Positions 47,604 to 60,338 of a stretch of DNA of 64,000 bases are shown here, piece by piece. The stretch's first letter is position 1, and each line of letters begins with the position of its first letter. The notes below the pieces were generated by a model. The model was not told where the DNA came from. It saw only the letters and a program-made list of their open reading frames with translations, and searched no databases. The DNA is from Ischnura elegans (Eukaryota > Arthropoda > Insecta > Odonata > Coenagrionidae): NCBI RefSeq assembly GCF_921293095.1, contig NC_060258.1:6524607-6588606 (forward strand). Reading direction: 5' to 3'. Made by a program: the position numbers and the translations under genes.

Positions 47604-48115
47604 GAAGTGATTGAATATAAGAATTATGTGAGTGGCATCGATAATTGGGATCAAAAAAGGTCTTCCTATCCCACTGAAAGGAAATCCATCACATGGTACA
47701 AAAATTTGGGAATCTACCTACTAATCTTACTGTTGCTGAACCGTTACTTTTTATGCTCAGAATATTTTTTGAAAATTCCTTCTATCGACTTTTGAATTCA
47801 AATTTTAGAATCACTTTTAACTGTATCTATAACTCCAGCTCCCTTGAAGAGACAACCATCATCCCAGCACACCTCATTCAAAACCAACGGCTTATCAAGA
47901 CATTTCCCCAACTAAAAGACAAAGACAGAAAAGACTAAAACAAAAGAGGTGTAGATAGCACATCAAGAAGAATGTCTGCTAGGACACTTCATATTATTGC
48001 CCCACCTGCCTGGCTGACCCATGATTGTCTTGAGTGTTTTCTGAAGTATCACAAGAATTGGTTATGGAGAAAATTATTTACACAGCTGAACAAAATTGTT
48101 TTATAAAATTTACAT
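47604..48115 (+). pseudogene. piggyBac transposase C-terminal fragment
   Basis: It begins with EVIEYKNYVSGIDNWDQKRSS, the third catalytic region with both Asp positions kept, then YPTERKSITWYKNLGIYLL, typical of piggyBac transposases. The frame then breaks, but later pieces match the family tail: FPQLKDK, then RRMSARTL, and CLECFLKYHKNW in place of the usual Cys-rich ending, most Cys codons being lost. The N-terminal part and the element ends are absent, so it is an old, truncated relic. Confidence 0.75.
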
Positions 48116-50079
48116 CTTAATTTTATGCGTAAATTTGTGTATTTTCAAAATGATATTATTTGATGCAATATAAATAGTAAATAGAAAAATCTTTTTCTTA
48201 TGGTTGACAATTTCTGATTTGTTTGACGATGTTTCATCAATATAATTCTTCTTTTATATAAATTTTCCTTTTTATTAATTAACCTATGCATGCCATCACA
48301 AAATTTTCCCAGAGCTTATCGAATCGCTCAGTCGCATTATCCATGATAGGGAACACCACTTTTGCCACAAATATTGTTGATATTTATTATATTTCATTCA
48401 GCCCAATTAAAAATTTAAAATTGTATTCAAATGTAAAATTTCCAGATAAAAAAATTAGCTGAATTACTATTTTCATTAGAGTTTCCCACAAAATGATTTG
48501 GTCTAAACGGGTTTTTGCCACAGTACTGACAAAAAGCAAAGAAATATCGGAATCATATACATGTATTGCAGCAAGGTATCACAAGATTGACAGGATACTT
48601 GGAAAATTTTAATTTAAATTTTTTAACAAATGGAGGGTTACTTTTGGGAAAAATAGTAAATACATGTACCAAGAATCACAACTCATAAGATCATGTTATT
48701 AAATTAATAATAAAAAAATACAACTTTTTGCCAAAATGACGGCCACTGAGCATTTTCTTTAAAAAACGGTGAGCACGGAATGTGTTCAGTAATTTTTTTG
48801 GTGAAAATGGACACATGATAGAATGAAAGCCTTTTTGGGGGATGAATCTCCCACTTATCTTTGATAAGGAAAAATCGGTTAAAATAAATAAACATATTTT
48901 CTATCAATAATAGTGAGACCGCCTGTCCAATATTTTCTCTTTTTTACAATTACAGAAGGCTTTTATAAAATGTTACCATAAACACTTTAATTAAGAAATT
49001 GAAATTACAGCAGACTCCCGATAATACGGCTGCAGTATATCCGTGCATGAATTTCACTCTCACTCAGTGTTCTCGGCAATCTTTATGAAAATTTAAATCG
49101 GATGCAAAATCATCAGAATTACAGCATTTGAATGGTAGGATACTCCACGCTTATTACTTCCACGAGAATCCCCTTCGTAAAATGGAAGTGATCACGCGCC
49201 AGCTGCATTCACGAGAGCTCAGTGGTCTTGTTTTTCGAATCCTCGCAGTGTGCAATTGCGCTACGTGTTCACTGATACACGCCCCACAGCAGTTGTAAAC
49301 CGAGCAACATATGAAAGACGCGACTAAGAGGCGTGGTGCCTTAAAATTTTGATTTCTGATGTCACGCAGTGGTTTTGAAGTATTCGTGCAAACCACTTTT
49401 CTGTACATGTGATCTAGCGGATATGTGGAATTCAAAACCAGTTCTTAAATGGAGCAGTAATAGTACGAGTAAAACCTTGTTATTGCCTAAAGATTGTGTA
49501 CTCTCGAAGAGAGCTCCCAATGAGACCGGAGAGAACTCTTAAATAACAGCATAAATAATAATATATTGTTTTTTTACATAAGTTATGAACATTTCAAGCC
49601 ATTTTTCTTGCTTAGTTATACGTTTTTAACTGCTGAGGTATTCATAAATTTATATTCGATTTTATGCATCAACTATATGGGTCAATTATACAGCAAAAAC
49701 AGTTCTTTGAAACAGAATAAAAAACTGATGTCTAAAACACTTTATAATATGTCTTAATATTTAACACTTTGCCATGTTTAAAAATATAGACATAAATATT
49801 AAATTGAAATGGGTAATTAATTGGAAAAAATTGAACATATTTCAATCATTCCACTCATTGATGCATTTCGCAGGAGTGGCGTATGGTCTCTCACACCATT
49901 AATCAAATTTAGTCGGATATTAACGGAAATAAAAAATAAAAGCATTAGTTTTCGAGACTTTGATATCTGTAGCATAAAAAATATGAAGATAACAGGAATT
50001 ATTGGCATAAACAATAGTAATTTTGAAAGCATTCATAATTTTAAAAACGCAGTGGTCTCTCAGACAGCATGACAAATGG
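48116..50079. other. Intergenic, no gene
   Basis: AT-rich sequence; frames up to 93 residues show no domain. Confidence 0.4.
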
Positions 50080-50640
50080 TATGTTTCAAAACTCCATCTA
50101 AAACAAAAGCAAACAATAACCAGCCCATAAGAACTGACAAATGCTGGCCTCTGACACTGTCTCAAGTGACCAAAAGCTATTTTGTACACACAAACGTTGC
50201 GATATGACTATTTCTTGATGAATACTAAAATGGAGATTACATTTTAATTAGTTTCGGAAAAGCTTTCAGAGTGTATGTAAACTTGGGAATAAGAACGAAC
50301 TATACCATGGCAAAAATTTTTTATGGATGTAACAGAAGAAGTATTTGCTATCCATTCTTACCATAAATTACGTTCAAACTCAGTTTGTTTAATTTATTAC
50401 ATAAAATCTTGTTATTGGCAGGCATGCATCTTTCAAGCAAGGAAGTCACACAATAATGAATAATTCATGGAAAAGCATAGATTAAATGTATTTGCAACTA
50501 CCAACTTACCTCCAAGGTTACGCAATCTGGTTGGAATAGATAATCGCTCCTTCCTTGACTTTCCTATTCCCAATACGGAAGTGGCAATCCTGAAATGTAA
50601 AATAAATTACTTCGAAACTTCGCAACCAATGGGTCACAGA
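50080..50640 (+). repeat. 0.55 kb dispersed repeat, copy 2
   Basis: This is the diverged partner of 46206-46745, 3.9 kb away in direct orientation. It could be an old tandem duplication or two copies of a non-autonomous element. Confidence 0.75.
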
Positions 50641-51779
50641 AAATTGAGCTTGAAATAATTTACATGCGCGAGGACTTCTGGAAAGTCCCTAATGTCGTTG
50701 CCCTACTAGGATTCATCATTGACAATAACATTCAAAACACATTCACTGAAACAACTAAACCACTGATCACCCTGGATAAATTACCACCAGCCACTACTGA
50801 TCATTGGTACAATTGTTAAACTACCTGCTGGTGATGTTCTCAAACATTAAATTTTACCACTCACAGAAACTGATTTCTATAGTTTGAAATAGTATATCAC
50901 TATATGTAATCACTTTTTTCTTATAAGTATCACATTTGAGCCTATAAAAAGTTGCTATTCATTGAGACATTTGAGACGCTGGGAGAGAATTATACCATGA
51001 ACAATTAATTATTTCAAAAAAATAATATCACCAATAATATCATACAGGTCTTTATAGTAGTCCAGTGCCGTGAATTAGGCTTACTTTTGATTTCATTGAA
51101 AATTTTCTAATGAGATATTTAAGCAGTGTTATTGATTGGGATTATCTTCTTTTGTATGTATCATGATCTGCTCTTATAGTTAAATATTATCCCTTTGGTG
51201 CTACAAGATTTGCAAATCAGTGGGTAAATTCTTCAGGACAAGCATCGGTCTGTTGTAGAGTCCCATTATGGTGTCCAATGCAGATCTAACATTAACCTAT
51301 TGCAGCCCAGACATCCCTATGGATACGTCATACTTAAAATATTCCTAAATACTCTCAAGTTTGTTGATTATGCAATTTCTTTGCATTTTATGACAGAAGA
51401 AAGCCTTGAAATGGTAAACAAGTTTAATGATAACAAGGTATACAATTTACATAATTTTAGCCTTTATTTGCAATTGTTATGCTCACTTACAGATGTCTGG
51501 TTACAACCTACTCAGCAATCACCACCGTAAGGTCCTGTGAAATTTAAATTTTCTTATTCAGTATTGATTTTCTGAATCCAGTTTTTCCCTTTTTTATTTT
51601 AAAAGAATGAGGAATATTATCTTTTAAAAGACATTCATTTCTCTTTCAATCTCATAACAAAACTAATCAGTAAAACTTTGATGTATCTAAAGATACGTCT
51701 GTGCAAAAGTGGCACTAAAAATTCAATTTTTAACTCAAAGCTATTTCATTGTACTTAATGATTTAATAAATAGATAGGT
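50641..51779. other. Intergenic, no gene
   Basis: AT-rich sequence with no supported feature. Confidence 0.4.
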
Positions 51780-52200
51780 AATAGGGTAGTTTCCTTCATC
51801 AAAGAAAACGAAATGCATTGATTGCGATTCCTTACCCACCATTAGTGCATTTATAATATACAAATTATTTGGTTTTAGATATCCCAGTTAAGACGAATGG
51901 CCACGGTCAATTTTAACCTCATTTAAAAAAGGCCAGATTGGGGCCCATGCGATGCCACTCCACGTGATGTCAAAGGTACCTAGTTTCTATACCAGTAGAT
52001 AGGAGTTTTACATGGTCTGAGATTACCAATGCACTCATGAGGCACAGAGGAAAGGGAAAAATCTCATAATAATCATGTCATTAAAAATACCTAATTTCGG
52101 AAAGTTTCCTTCGTTTGATAGGGTATTAATAATCCTTATTTAAGCCCAGTGCCACCTGCTAGCAGGGTACTCAGCTACCTGCTAGCAGCCTGCGTCATAT
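51780..52200. repeat. Putative dispersed repeat
   Basis: This block has a base composition and motif density unlike its flanks. It starts near AGGGTAGTTTCCTTCATC and later has GAAAGTTTCCTTCGTTTG in the same orientation. Two copies of ACCTGCTAGCAG lie 23 bp apart (52154 and 52177), each holding the palindrome CTGCTAGCAG. It looks like a high-copy repeat, but there is no second copy here to set its ends. Confidence 0.4.
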
Positions 52201-54234
52201 CAGCACTCAAGCCTCTCCCCAAGGTCACCTAACATGCCGACAGCTTGAACCAGAAATACGTCACGCAGACTTTTCCCATCATTCCCGCTTTGCCGGCATG
52301 TTTTTGGGCACTTGAAATTTTTCACTTTTTATTTGATCACAGAAAATAGATATCGTTATTTGAGAATCTAAGAGCGTGAAATACCCACTCCAGGAGTAAT
52401 AATCTTTCCATTTAGACCATAAGAAAATAGTAGGAAGCCACCTTATTATTTTGCAAACCTAATTTTGTGATAATTCAAATACAATTTTATGTTTTTGCCA
52501 TTTCATGAAGTACAATACTGAAAAATTACGAAAATACAGCAGAACAGGTATTGTCTCAAAATTGATTACTTTGTTTCTCTTTTAACTTACAGCTGGAAAT
52601 GATATCCAGATTACAAGCCAGAAATCAGTGTAGGAAATAAAAATTTGGTGAGCATTGATAAAAAAAAACTACTACCCTACATTGCCCAAAACTTTGCATT
52701 GTGTATTCAAGCTCGAGTTTAGGAGGAATTAGTGATCTAAAAACTTCTCAACTGTCTCTTTTGAAAGTAATGTTTTGGTTACTTTGGTGGCACACCCCTT
52801 GCTATAAATGTCAAGAAAATAGCAAAGGAGCTACCATTTACACTGAGAAGAAAAGACGTACCTAAGTGATGGAGCAGAGGTGAAACATATCTGAAATAGC
52901 TCTACCATCAATGCTGTCTGCACAAATATTTAACCTTTTCCCTACTAAAGACAAATATGTGTGTGGACATTTCTTGACCAGGGAAATGAAAGCGGTATAT
53001 TTCCATCTGAGATTTTCCTGAACAAGAGAACGAAAGCCATATACATATGTTTTCTACCTCTCCCCCTTTTATGATGGCTGCAAGTGCACGACGTCTTTGT
53101 TTTGGGTCCCAACACGGCGGGGTTTAGGCTTTACCCTTGGAATCCAGGAGCATGTACCCCTCGACATTTACTACCCCTCTTAGTGGTCATGCCATTGCTT
53201 ATCTAGCCAGTTTGAAATATTTGTTCTTTTCTCAAGAAATATAAACTAAAAATTGAATTCTTTGTCTTTTGAGCTGCATAAACAATTTTTAATCAAAATT
53301 CTATGATAATTATAAACTTATATCTCAAGTTCTGTGCAAACATCAAAATAGAAATTTTTGATGCATCAAATGCATTAATATTGATGTTGTCTCGGTGTCT
53401 TCCGTACGCGGCAAAATCACGGAAAGCACCACTTCGACCTGAAGATGCCTGGTGGAATCCTGGCGAAACTGTCGTCACCTCTGACCACTAAACGCGGCGA
53501 CAACCCGAGAAATGGAGAAATCCGCAAATTAATATTGACTTTAGGTTTTAGTTTAAAATTTGAAAATACTCAGAAAAAATGAGGAATTCTATTCAAAGTC
53601 TGCAATGTATGTGCATGCATCAATTACCCATGTGCTAATTACATATACGCAATACATAAGTTGACCGCAAACCAATGCTGCAGGTATGGTCTTAAGCCCC
53701 GAAAGGAGGGAGCACAACTACTCTCGGAGTCTGAGATAATGCAGACTCCCAGCGGGAAGGGGTCGAAAAATGGTTCCGCAAGACCCTTCTTAACGAACGT
53801 CTCCCAAAAATACTCCATACCATGAGAAAAAACAGTCTCTTGAGGTTCAGTACAGCAGTCATGCTAAGACGAAAACCCTGCCGTCTCGAAAGGATTAAGA
53901 AAAGATTTCAGAACAATTGTTAAAAATTTGATATGCTCTTTTAACGTGCAAATAGAAGATATTTATAGTGTTTGGAATATTACTACTCTCAACAAATCAC
54001 CCTCTACCTAGTCAATGGCTTTATTTGAACTCATCTCCAGATTACGCCATCGGAATAGGGTCTCAGTCAATGCGAAGGAATAGGATTGAAGAAATTTTAA
54101 GGTAAACATTATATAAAGTGAAATATCTGGCAGATTATCGGAAGAATGATGGCAAGGTTAGGCTTTATATAGTGCAACCTTTTACGAGATTTTGAACACG
54201 ACTTTCGACATGTTTATTGCTGAAGAATACTGTT
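52201..54234. other. Intergenic, with a hammerhead-like motif
   Basis: No gene is present. GC-richer patches lie at about 53080-53180, 53390-53510 and 53680-53890; the middle one holds the motif at 53431. Confidence 0.4.
53431..53476 (+). other. Hammerhead-ribozyme-like core (solo copy 2)
   Basis: CTGAAGA (53439-53445), a GCC...GGC stem-loop and GAAAC (53465-53469) are laid out as at 21651. GAC before and GTC after the core pair as stem I, with a GTC cleavage triplet. Compared with copy 1 (AAC/GTT) the stem has changed on both strands and still pairs. As in copy 1, one extra base separates the core from stem II. Confidence 0.45.
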
Positions 54235-54880
54235 TGGTAGATTAATCAATCAACCCCTACTATGGTAGACATGGCTGCAAGCAATGTATTAGAGGAAAAC
54301 CAGTAACAATTGGGTTTAAATTATGGTGCATTGCCGAATCAAGTGGCTACTTTTATCATGCTGAGCTGTATGTTGGAGCTAACACCAACCTTGAGAGAAC
54401 AGATCTTGGTCTAGGAGGAGATGTAGTTTTAGGACTAGTGGATGAGATTAAATAACCACCAGATACAAAAATATCCGTCGACAACTTATTCACATCAGAA
54501 AAGCTGCCAAAAAAGTTGATAGGAAGAAGCTTGCATGGCAATGGAACCCCTTGTGAAAATAGAATCAAGAGTATAACCTTCCAGAAAAAAACTGCATTTC
54601 AAAAATCAAAACGGAGGTCTGCTCAGGTTAAATGAAACAGTTTCCAAAAAATTATGAGGTAGAATGGTAATAACGCAGTTACCATGATTACTAATTGTAC
54701 GCATAATAAAATGAAAACTGATGCTCATTATTCTGTCACCAAAAAGAAAAAAATGACGATCCAATGCCAGTGGCGATCGCAAAATTCTCAAATGGGTGGA
54801 GTAGACCTATGCTATCAATTATTGGCAAATTAACAGACATCAATAAGGAATACAAAATGGTAGTTCACCTATTTTAGATG
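54235..54880 (+). pseudogene. PGBD-like piggyBac transposase pseudogene
   Basis: The longest open piece (54255-54455) reads PYYGRHGCKQCIRGKPVTIG then FKLWCIAESSGYFYHAELY and GLGGDVVLGLVDEI, the PGBD-type piggyBac core just after the first catalytic site. After a stop, ISVDNLFTSEKLPKK gives the second catalytic Asp, and LHGNG follows. Near 54790, MGGVDLCYQLLA is the third site, with Tyr where the second Asp of that pair is expected. Stops and frameshifts occur throughout, and no TTAA-flanked ends were found. It belongs to a different subfamily from PB1-PB3. Confidence 0.8.
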
Positions 54881-55320
54881 GGACTTGAATGTATAAATTG
54901 TGCAGGGATGGCTTGGGTATAGAAAACTGAGATACAGGGACATACTGCTAAAAATTTCAAAATCCTAATGTCTATTGTTCATGTAAAAATACTTTTCACC
55001 ATAATACTATAATACCGAATACTTAAAATTATGTTATATTATGCATTAAAATTCAAGTATACAAAACCACTTGAAGACTTAAGCAATGAATTATTTAGCG
55101 GTAACGTGAATCAACCCAATTACATGATATTGTACATTGTTGTTCCCTCAAGTGCCAATATGTATCTTAAGATACATATACGATTAAACAATGCAAATGT
55201 TAGAGATAAATAAAAACAAAACATTTTTTTCCTTCATCAGATATGATGTCGAATCATAATTTAAGCAAGGAGAGTAAAATATTTTTTAAAAAATCTTCTG
55301 GGCATTCATGGACAACTAAG
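54881..55320. other. Intergenic, no gene
   Basis: AT-rich sequence; a 60-residue frame at 55031 shows no domain. Confidence 0.35.
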
Positions 55321-55450
55321 GTTTCTTGAGGTGTACCACATGGATAAATATTGGGACATATTCTTTCTGTCATATATATTACTGACCAGTAAAGTACAGG
55401 GGGCTATACTATTCCTTTATGCAGACTGTACTAGCAAAACGAATGACTAA
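55321..55450 (+). pseudogene. LINE reverse transcriptase scrap
   Basis: One frame reads VS, stop, GVPHG, stop, ILGHILSVIYITD and then GAILFLYADCTSKT. This follows the conserved non-LTR RT blocks GVPQGSILGP and LFADDT. Two in-frame stops and replacement of the catalytic Asp-Asp by Asp-Cys show it is dead. Only about 130 bases are recognisable, so the clade (Jockey, CR1 or similar) cannot be set. Confidence 0.65.
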
Positions 55451-57780
55451 TAAAATGCCACAATCGTTGAAACCGTGATCCAGTAGGTAGTGACAGGAAT
55501 GAAAGTGGACCACGAATCTGTAGTGTCCTAAGCGGGAGCACTCGGGAGCATTAGGAGCATGTACTGGACTACAATCTTACATAAGTTTATTACCACTCAC
55601 GAGATGGTGATTTTCTAATGAAAATAATAAAATATTTAGTGCTTAAAATGTTAATAATCTTAATCTTTAGAATTTCTAAGCCATTTAGTCAGTGAATATG
55701 AACTTATCAATAGTATGATTCACCTCAAGCGTTATAAACACAATTTATATTCACACGGTTACAACCCTGTATATAAATTTTACTTTAAAACTTTAAGATC
55801 AAATGGTGCTATTTAAGGCTATAAAAAATGCCTAAACCGAGGAAACACATACAAAACAATAATTCACTCACAACAATAAAAGTCGCAATTGAGACTTGCC
55901 CTTTAGACAACTTGATAATAATTACCTACATGCTATACACGACATACTACCACCTTAACCAGTTTCAAAACAAATACTACGCATAGCTGGCACGATCGAC
56001 CGGAAAAAAAGCTTCAAGGCAAAATATTTCATCATCACCGTTTTTGTTAACTTGTCCATCAAAATGATGACACAAACTTTCAAGACAAGTACAACTGAGA
56101 CACCAATTGGGTGACACGACTTATTTAAAAACAAACAATGGCATAACACCGAATGGAATTATGCAGTTTCATACACTGTTATTGCAGAAGACAGAATTAT
56201 AAGAAATTGCTCAATATACTCACTTTGAGACTCAGGAGGTTCTGGAATGAAAGTTTTCCGACCGGAATCCTGGAAAGGAAATTGGACAGATGAAGATTAA
56301 CAAATTGGCAGCTGAATACTTTTTCGTCATTCCATGAACAAATGCTACAGCTACAGATACGTAATTTTAAGGCGTAAAAAGCCATTGAAAGGGTTGAAAT
56401 AAGGCCGTTACAACTTCAATACAACCAGGGCGAAATAATATTCATTCAATACATTAAAAGGTAGAATTAGCAAGTAACGAAATAGAATTAATGACATAGC
56501 TATGGTCTATAATGGGCATCTTTTCATATCGAGGGCCAGAGGACATTGCAAAAAAAATAATGTATGCAGAAACTTACTGACTACAGTCCTATCTCAGTGA
56601 ATAAAACAGAAACATTCCCGATTATCAGATAAATAGATGAAAAGACCAAAAGAAAAAAAATAGCCCAATCATAACACATCCTACTATCTACCCACTCCAC
56701 CTGGAATTTCATTGGTGACAACACATTTATCCCGGTACCAAAACAATATTTAACATTTACACAATAATACTGACACAACACCGGCATATATCGATAGAAA
56801 TGGTAGAAATTCGTAGACACAATGAGTACACGACAATACAGCAGCAATGGCAAAAGTTTAAATATGCCCAAGGCGTTCACAGTATACTTTTATCGAATAC
56901 TAATTTGCGTCATATTCTTCACCATGTTATGGATTCAAAACTTATGTCGCATTCATAACAATATTACGGGCGGGAGAAAGCGCAGCGACTGCAATCGAAT
57001 TAACACAATACACGCTACTTATTTTCATGTGGTAATGGCTCATAATTTAAAGTAAACTGCTACCCATATTATTACCAATAATATAAACCCAAATTTATCC
57101 GTTTTAATCTCCAGCACATCCTAAAAATCAGAAGATTATAAATGATGGACAAAGGACAATCGACCGTGTGGTATAAAATCCAATTAGTAGAACACAACAA
57201 AGTTACATTGAGACAACGAATATCAACTCGCCAACACGTAGTATACGTGACCTAAATCCAGAATGTATTCGCGGGCCGCATTGCAATCATAATATAACCT
57301 GTAGTGAGGAAAGCTTTAACAACGTAGTCACATATAAATGAAACACAAACTGCAAACAATAGCAAATAAGTAGGTAATGTAAGAGTAAACACGTTAGAAA
57401 TGAGTAGTACCGAGTCTGACAACACAAGTCACTACGCCTTGTTACATGGCACTGATAATTAAAACTCACGAATGTGGGATCCAGATTACAAACACCTAGG
57501 ATTAAGGGACGATAAATGAACTCAAAAGCGACATAGAATGCAGAGAATCCTAAAAACAACGTACCAGACCACTTTTACTTTCTCGTTGCTGTTCTCTTTG
57601 GTTCTCTCAGCAAGAAACGAGCTATCATTGCACTCGTGGCAAAATACCCATAATACCACGCAAGTCAAAACTCAAAGCATAGAGACGGCATTACCATGAT
57701 GATTGGAAACAAACGCAGTTAGCGCGGCAGTTTGTTTCTGAGCTGGCATGTATGCGGCTATTGCGACGACAACATATGAT
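55451..57780. other. Non-coding, with weak minus-strand exon candidates
   Basis: On the minus strand, a polypyrimidine tract and CCAG end at 56270, followed by a 46-base segment (56224-56269) and a GTGAGT donor, as in a small internal exon. A minus-strand ATG frame beginning MIARFLLREPKRTATR (about 57580-57630) precedes a weak GTAAAA donor and could be a first exon; the two would join in frame. No protein family is recognised. Confidence 0.25.
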
Positions 57781-60338
57781 ATATCACGTTTTTAAAATAA
57801 ATTTTAAATTAAGTTGGCTGTTAAATTAAAAATAAATATATTTTATATTTCGAGAAATTCATAGCCAACCTTAAAGTAAGCCTATAAGTTCCACTGAATA
57901 CAGTAACATTAATGAAATTAATTTAATAAAATAAAACATTACAGTATGGTGATGTACACTGAAATATTTTTTCGAAGGCAATAGACTCTTGAGTTTCGGG
58001 AAAAGTATTAAAATAATTTTTAAAGGCTACAATTTGTTAATAAAAAGGATGTCGTTTGATAGGAGACCAAAATATACCTTACGTCATGGTACTAATAGAT
58101 ATATTAGTACCATGCCTTACGTCACCTTAATTTTCCCTTGCGCCAGGAAATAAGAACAGGATGTAAAAAATAATACTGGATTACAAGAGCCATATTTCAT
58201 TCTATAATGACGTCAATAAATGTACTTTAAGGAACTCATATTATAACAAGCCTTCAAATAATGTTACCTTCTGTTTGAAAACAATAGTAATTTTGTTCAC
58301 CTGTAGCCAAAACCAAGAGGCAAGATGCTAAAGTCATAGTATCTTAGAAGCCATTTCAGTAATTATGTATGAGTTTGCTGATCGGGAAATTGATTAGCTT
58401 TTTTACGGGGACTACAACTTGGGAAAACATCTGCATTCCCAAAAGTGACGTCACAAGCCGAGTGATCATGCATTATCGTCCCGGAAGTCGGCCAGATGTA
58501 TGTATGGTCACTAAAGATCGGAGGAGGGTACTGCTTCGTGACAAGTTCATGGTCAAGGTCAAGCATTAGTCAATTTGTCAAATTGTTTATTTCATTCTCT
58601 ACGTAGGCTTTGATTGCACAAATGTGATGACCCCGTCGAAATTTTTGATGTGAGCGAAAGGCATGAATATTTGCTTGGACAAATGATTTCGGGCTTGGTT
58701 CGAATTGAGGTACGTGGTTTCTTATGATATTGTTTAATTCTTGTGTATTAAAGGCGTTAGCGTTGTTTTTGGAACATAGCAATTCCTCGAGCCTTCGAAA
58801 GAAGGGTGTATCGGATCCAATAGAAACAATTATTTGTCTGGAATTTGAATGAGATGTTTTACCTTTTTCGTAAACTTGGTGAGAAGAATGGTCACTCTTT
58901 AATGCAACGTAGGTTGCCTGAATTTGAGAATAATGATTTCGTAAACTTCATTGATTTATCATTGTGGAATCGATGTTTGTGACGTATCCACATGAGGGCG
59001 GAGGATTGAGTGTTAATTGCTACTTCCCTTGAGTTTTGAAGGAACTCATTTTCATGACAACTCAAACTATTTAACCATCCAAACAGTTTTTCAACTATTT
59101 CGATTTCCTTCTTCGTGAACATAGCAAATCATACATGATCCGTTAATTGTTTTGCACATTCATGCAACTTATGGCAATGTGATTACGACCTGAAGTATAA
59201 TTGTTTTCGTGTGTTCACTATGTTAGTATCCCTTTCTATCAGTGAACTAGTATCCTATAAATCGTAGACTTTACTGGAACTTAAAATGCCAGACTTAGCA
59301 ATCCAATACCAATTTGGTGATATTATTTGTTAGATATGGTTAATTAATTCGTCATCTTATAATTCTCTGCCAGCCTCTGGAAAGCCTCAATGAATTCCAA
59401 CTAATTTGTGGGCTCAAATGTGATAATTATAAGAAAAAAAGTGATTACATTCATGTAGTGATATACTTTTCCAAACTAAATAAATCAGTTCCTGTGGGAG
59501 TAGTAGAATATGATGTTTGAAAACGTAACCGGTAGGAACCTCAAAAGTGTTCCATTAGTTATCAAATTGAAATTCGATAGAGAATATCAGCATCTTGGAT
59601 ATAATAACATGAAATTGATTTTTTCCGGCGTTGAGTTTTTCTGTAGAATTATTCAATACTCTCGAACCAGCTACGTTAATGTTTCCTCTGTCCATTTTTT
59701 GTTGTGTGTTCCTATTAAGCAGGGGAAAGTGGGTCAAAACCGATGGGTAAACATTTTTTCATTTAAAACTTGACCCGCTGTGGCTAGTATTCTTTTAAAT
59801 GTGGTTAACAGTAATATTTATGCATATTAATGGAAATGCATTTTATGAAAGTGATTCCATTTATTTATGATTCTTTTCAAACATTGACAAAATGGAGATT
59901 TTGCCTCAAAGATGGGGCAAAATAGACAGCCATTGAAATTGCATTTACAAAACCTTTATTGTACAATTTTGAAAGATTAATTTTAGAAACACACTTTAAA
60001 AACGTGTGATATTTCTAAACATGAAATAGTAAATTAACAATATGTGAGGCTGGATATTAACTTGTGTACAGCAATCACAGAGACATTGTCATCTTCTTCA
60101 CAATTAGAACACGACTCTGAGCCCACTCTTTGCAGTTCAAACATTGTATCCAATCCACTTTATTCTTGGAACTCGAATACCACTCATTGCAAAATTTGCA
60201 AGCCTACTCGTCTCCTTGGTCACAATCATCCCTATCTGTAAAGGCTGTTGGAGCACATACTTATGAAAGTTTACATGACCAGAAAAATGTCTTAAGTATC
60301 TATAAAGTGAATGGTATCTCTCTATTCTTCATTCCAGA
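57781..60338. other. Intergenic, no intact gene
   Basis: Minus-strand frames at 58570-58870 and 58892-59122 have somewhat protein-like composition (for example ELNNIIRNHVPQFEPSPKSF) but match no family I know. A short palindrome between direct repeats lies at 58077-58124. Confidence 0.35.
58077..58124. repeat. 28-bp palindromic insert between 10-bp direct repeats
   Basis: CCTTACGTCA occurs at 58077-58086 and 58115-58124. Between them, TGGTACTAATA and TATTAGTACCA form a near-perfect palindrome around GATA. It looks like a tiny insertion with a 10-bp target duplication. Confidence 0.7.

Noticed and set aside
52925-53225. TTAACC start at about 52931 as another piggyBac MITE
   Set aside because: No matching inverted end followed by TTAA was found downstream.
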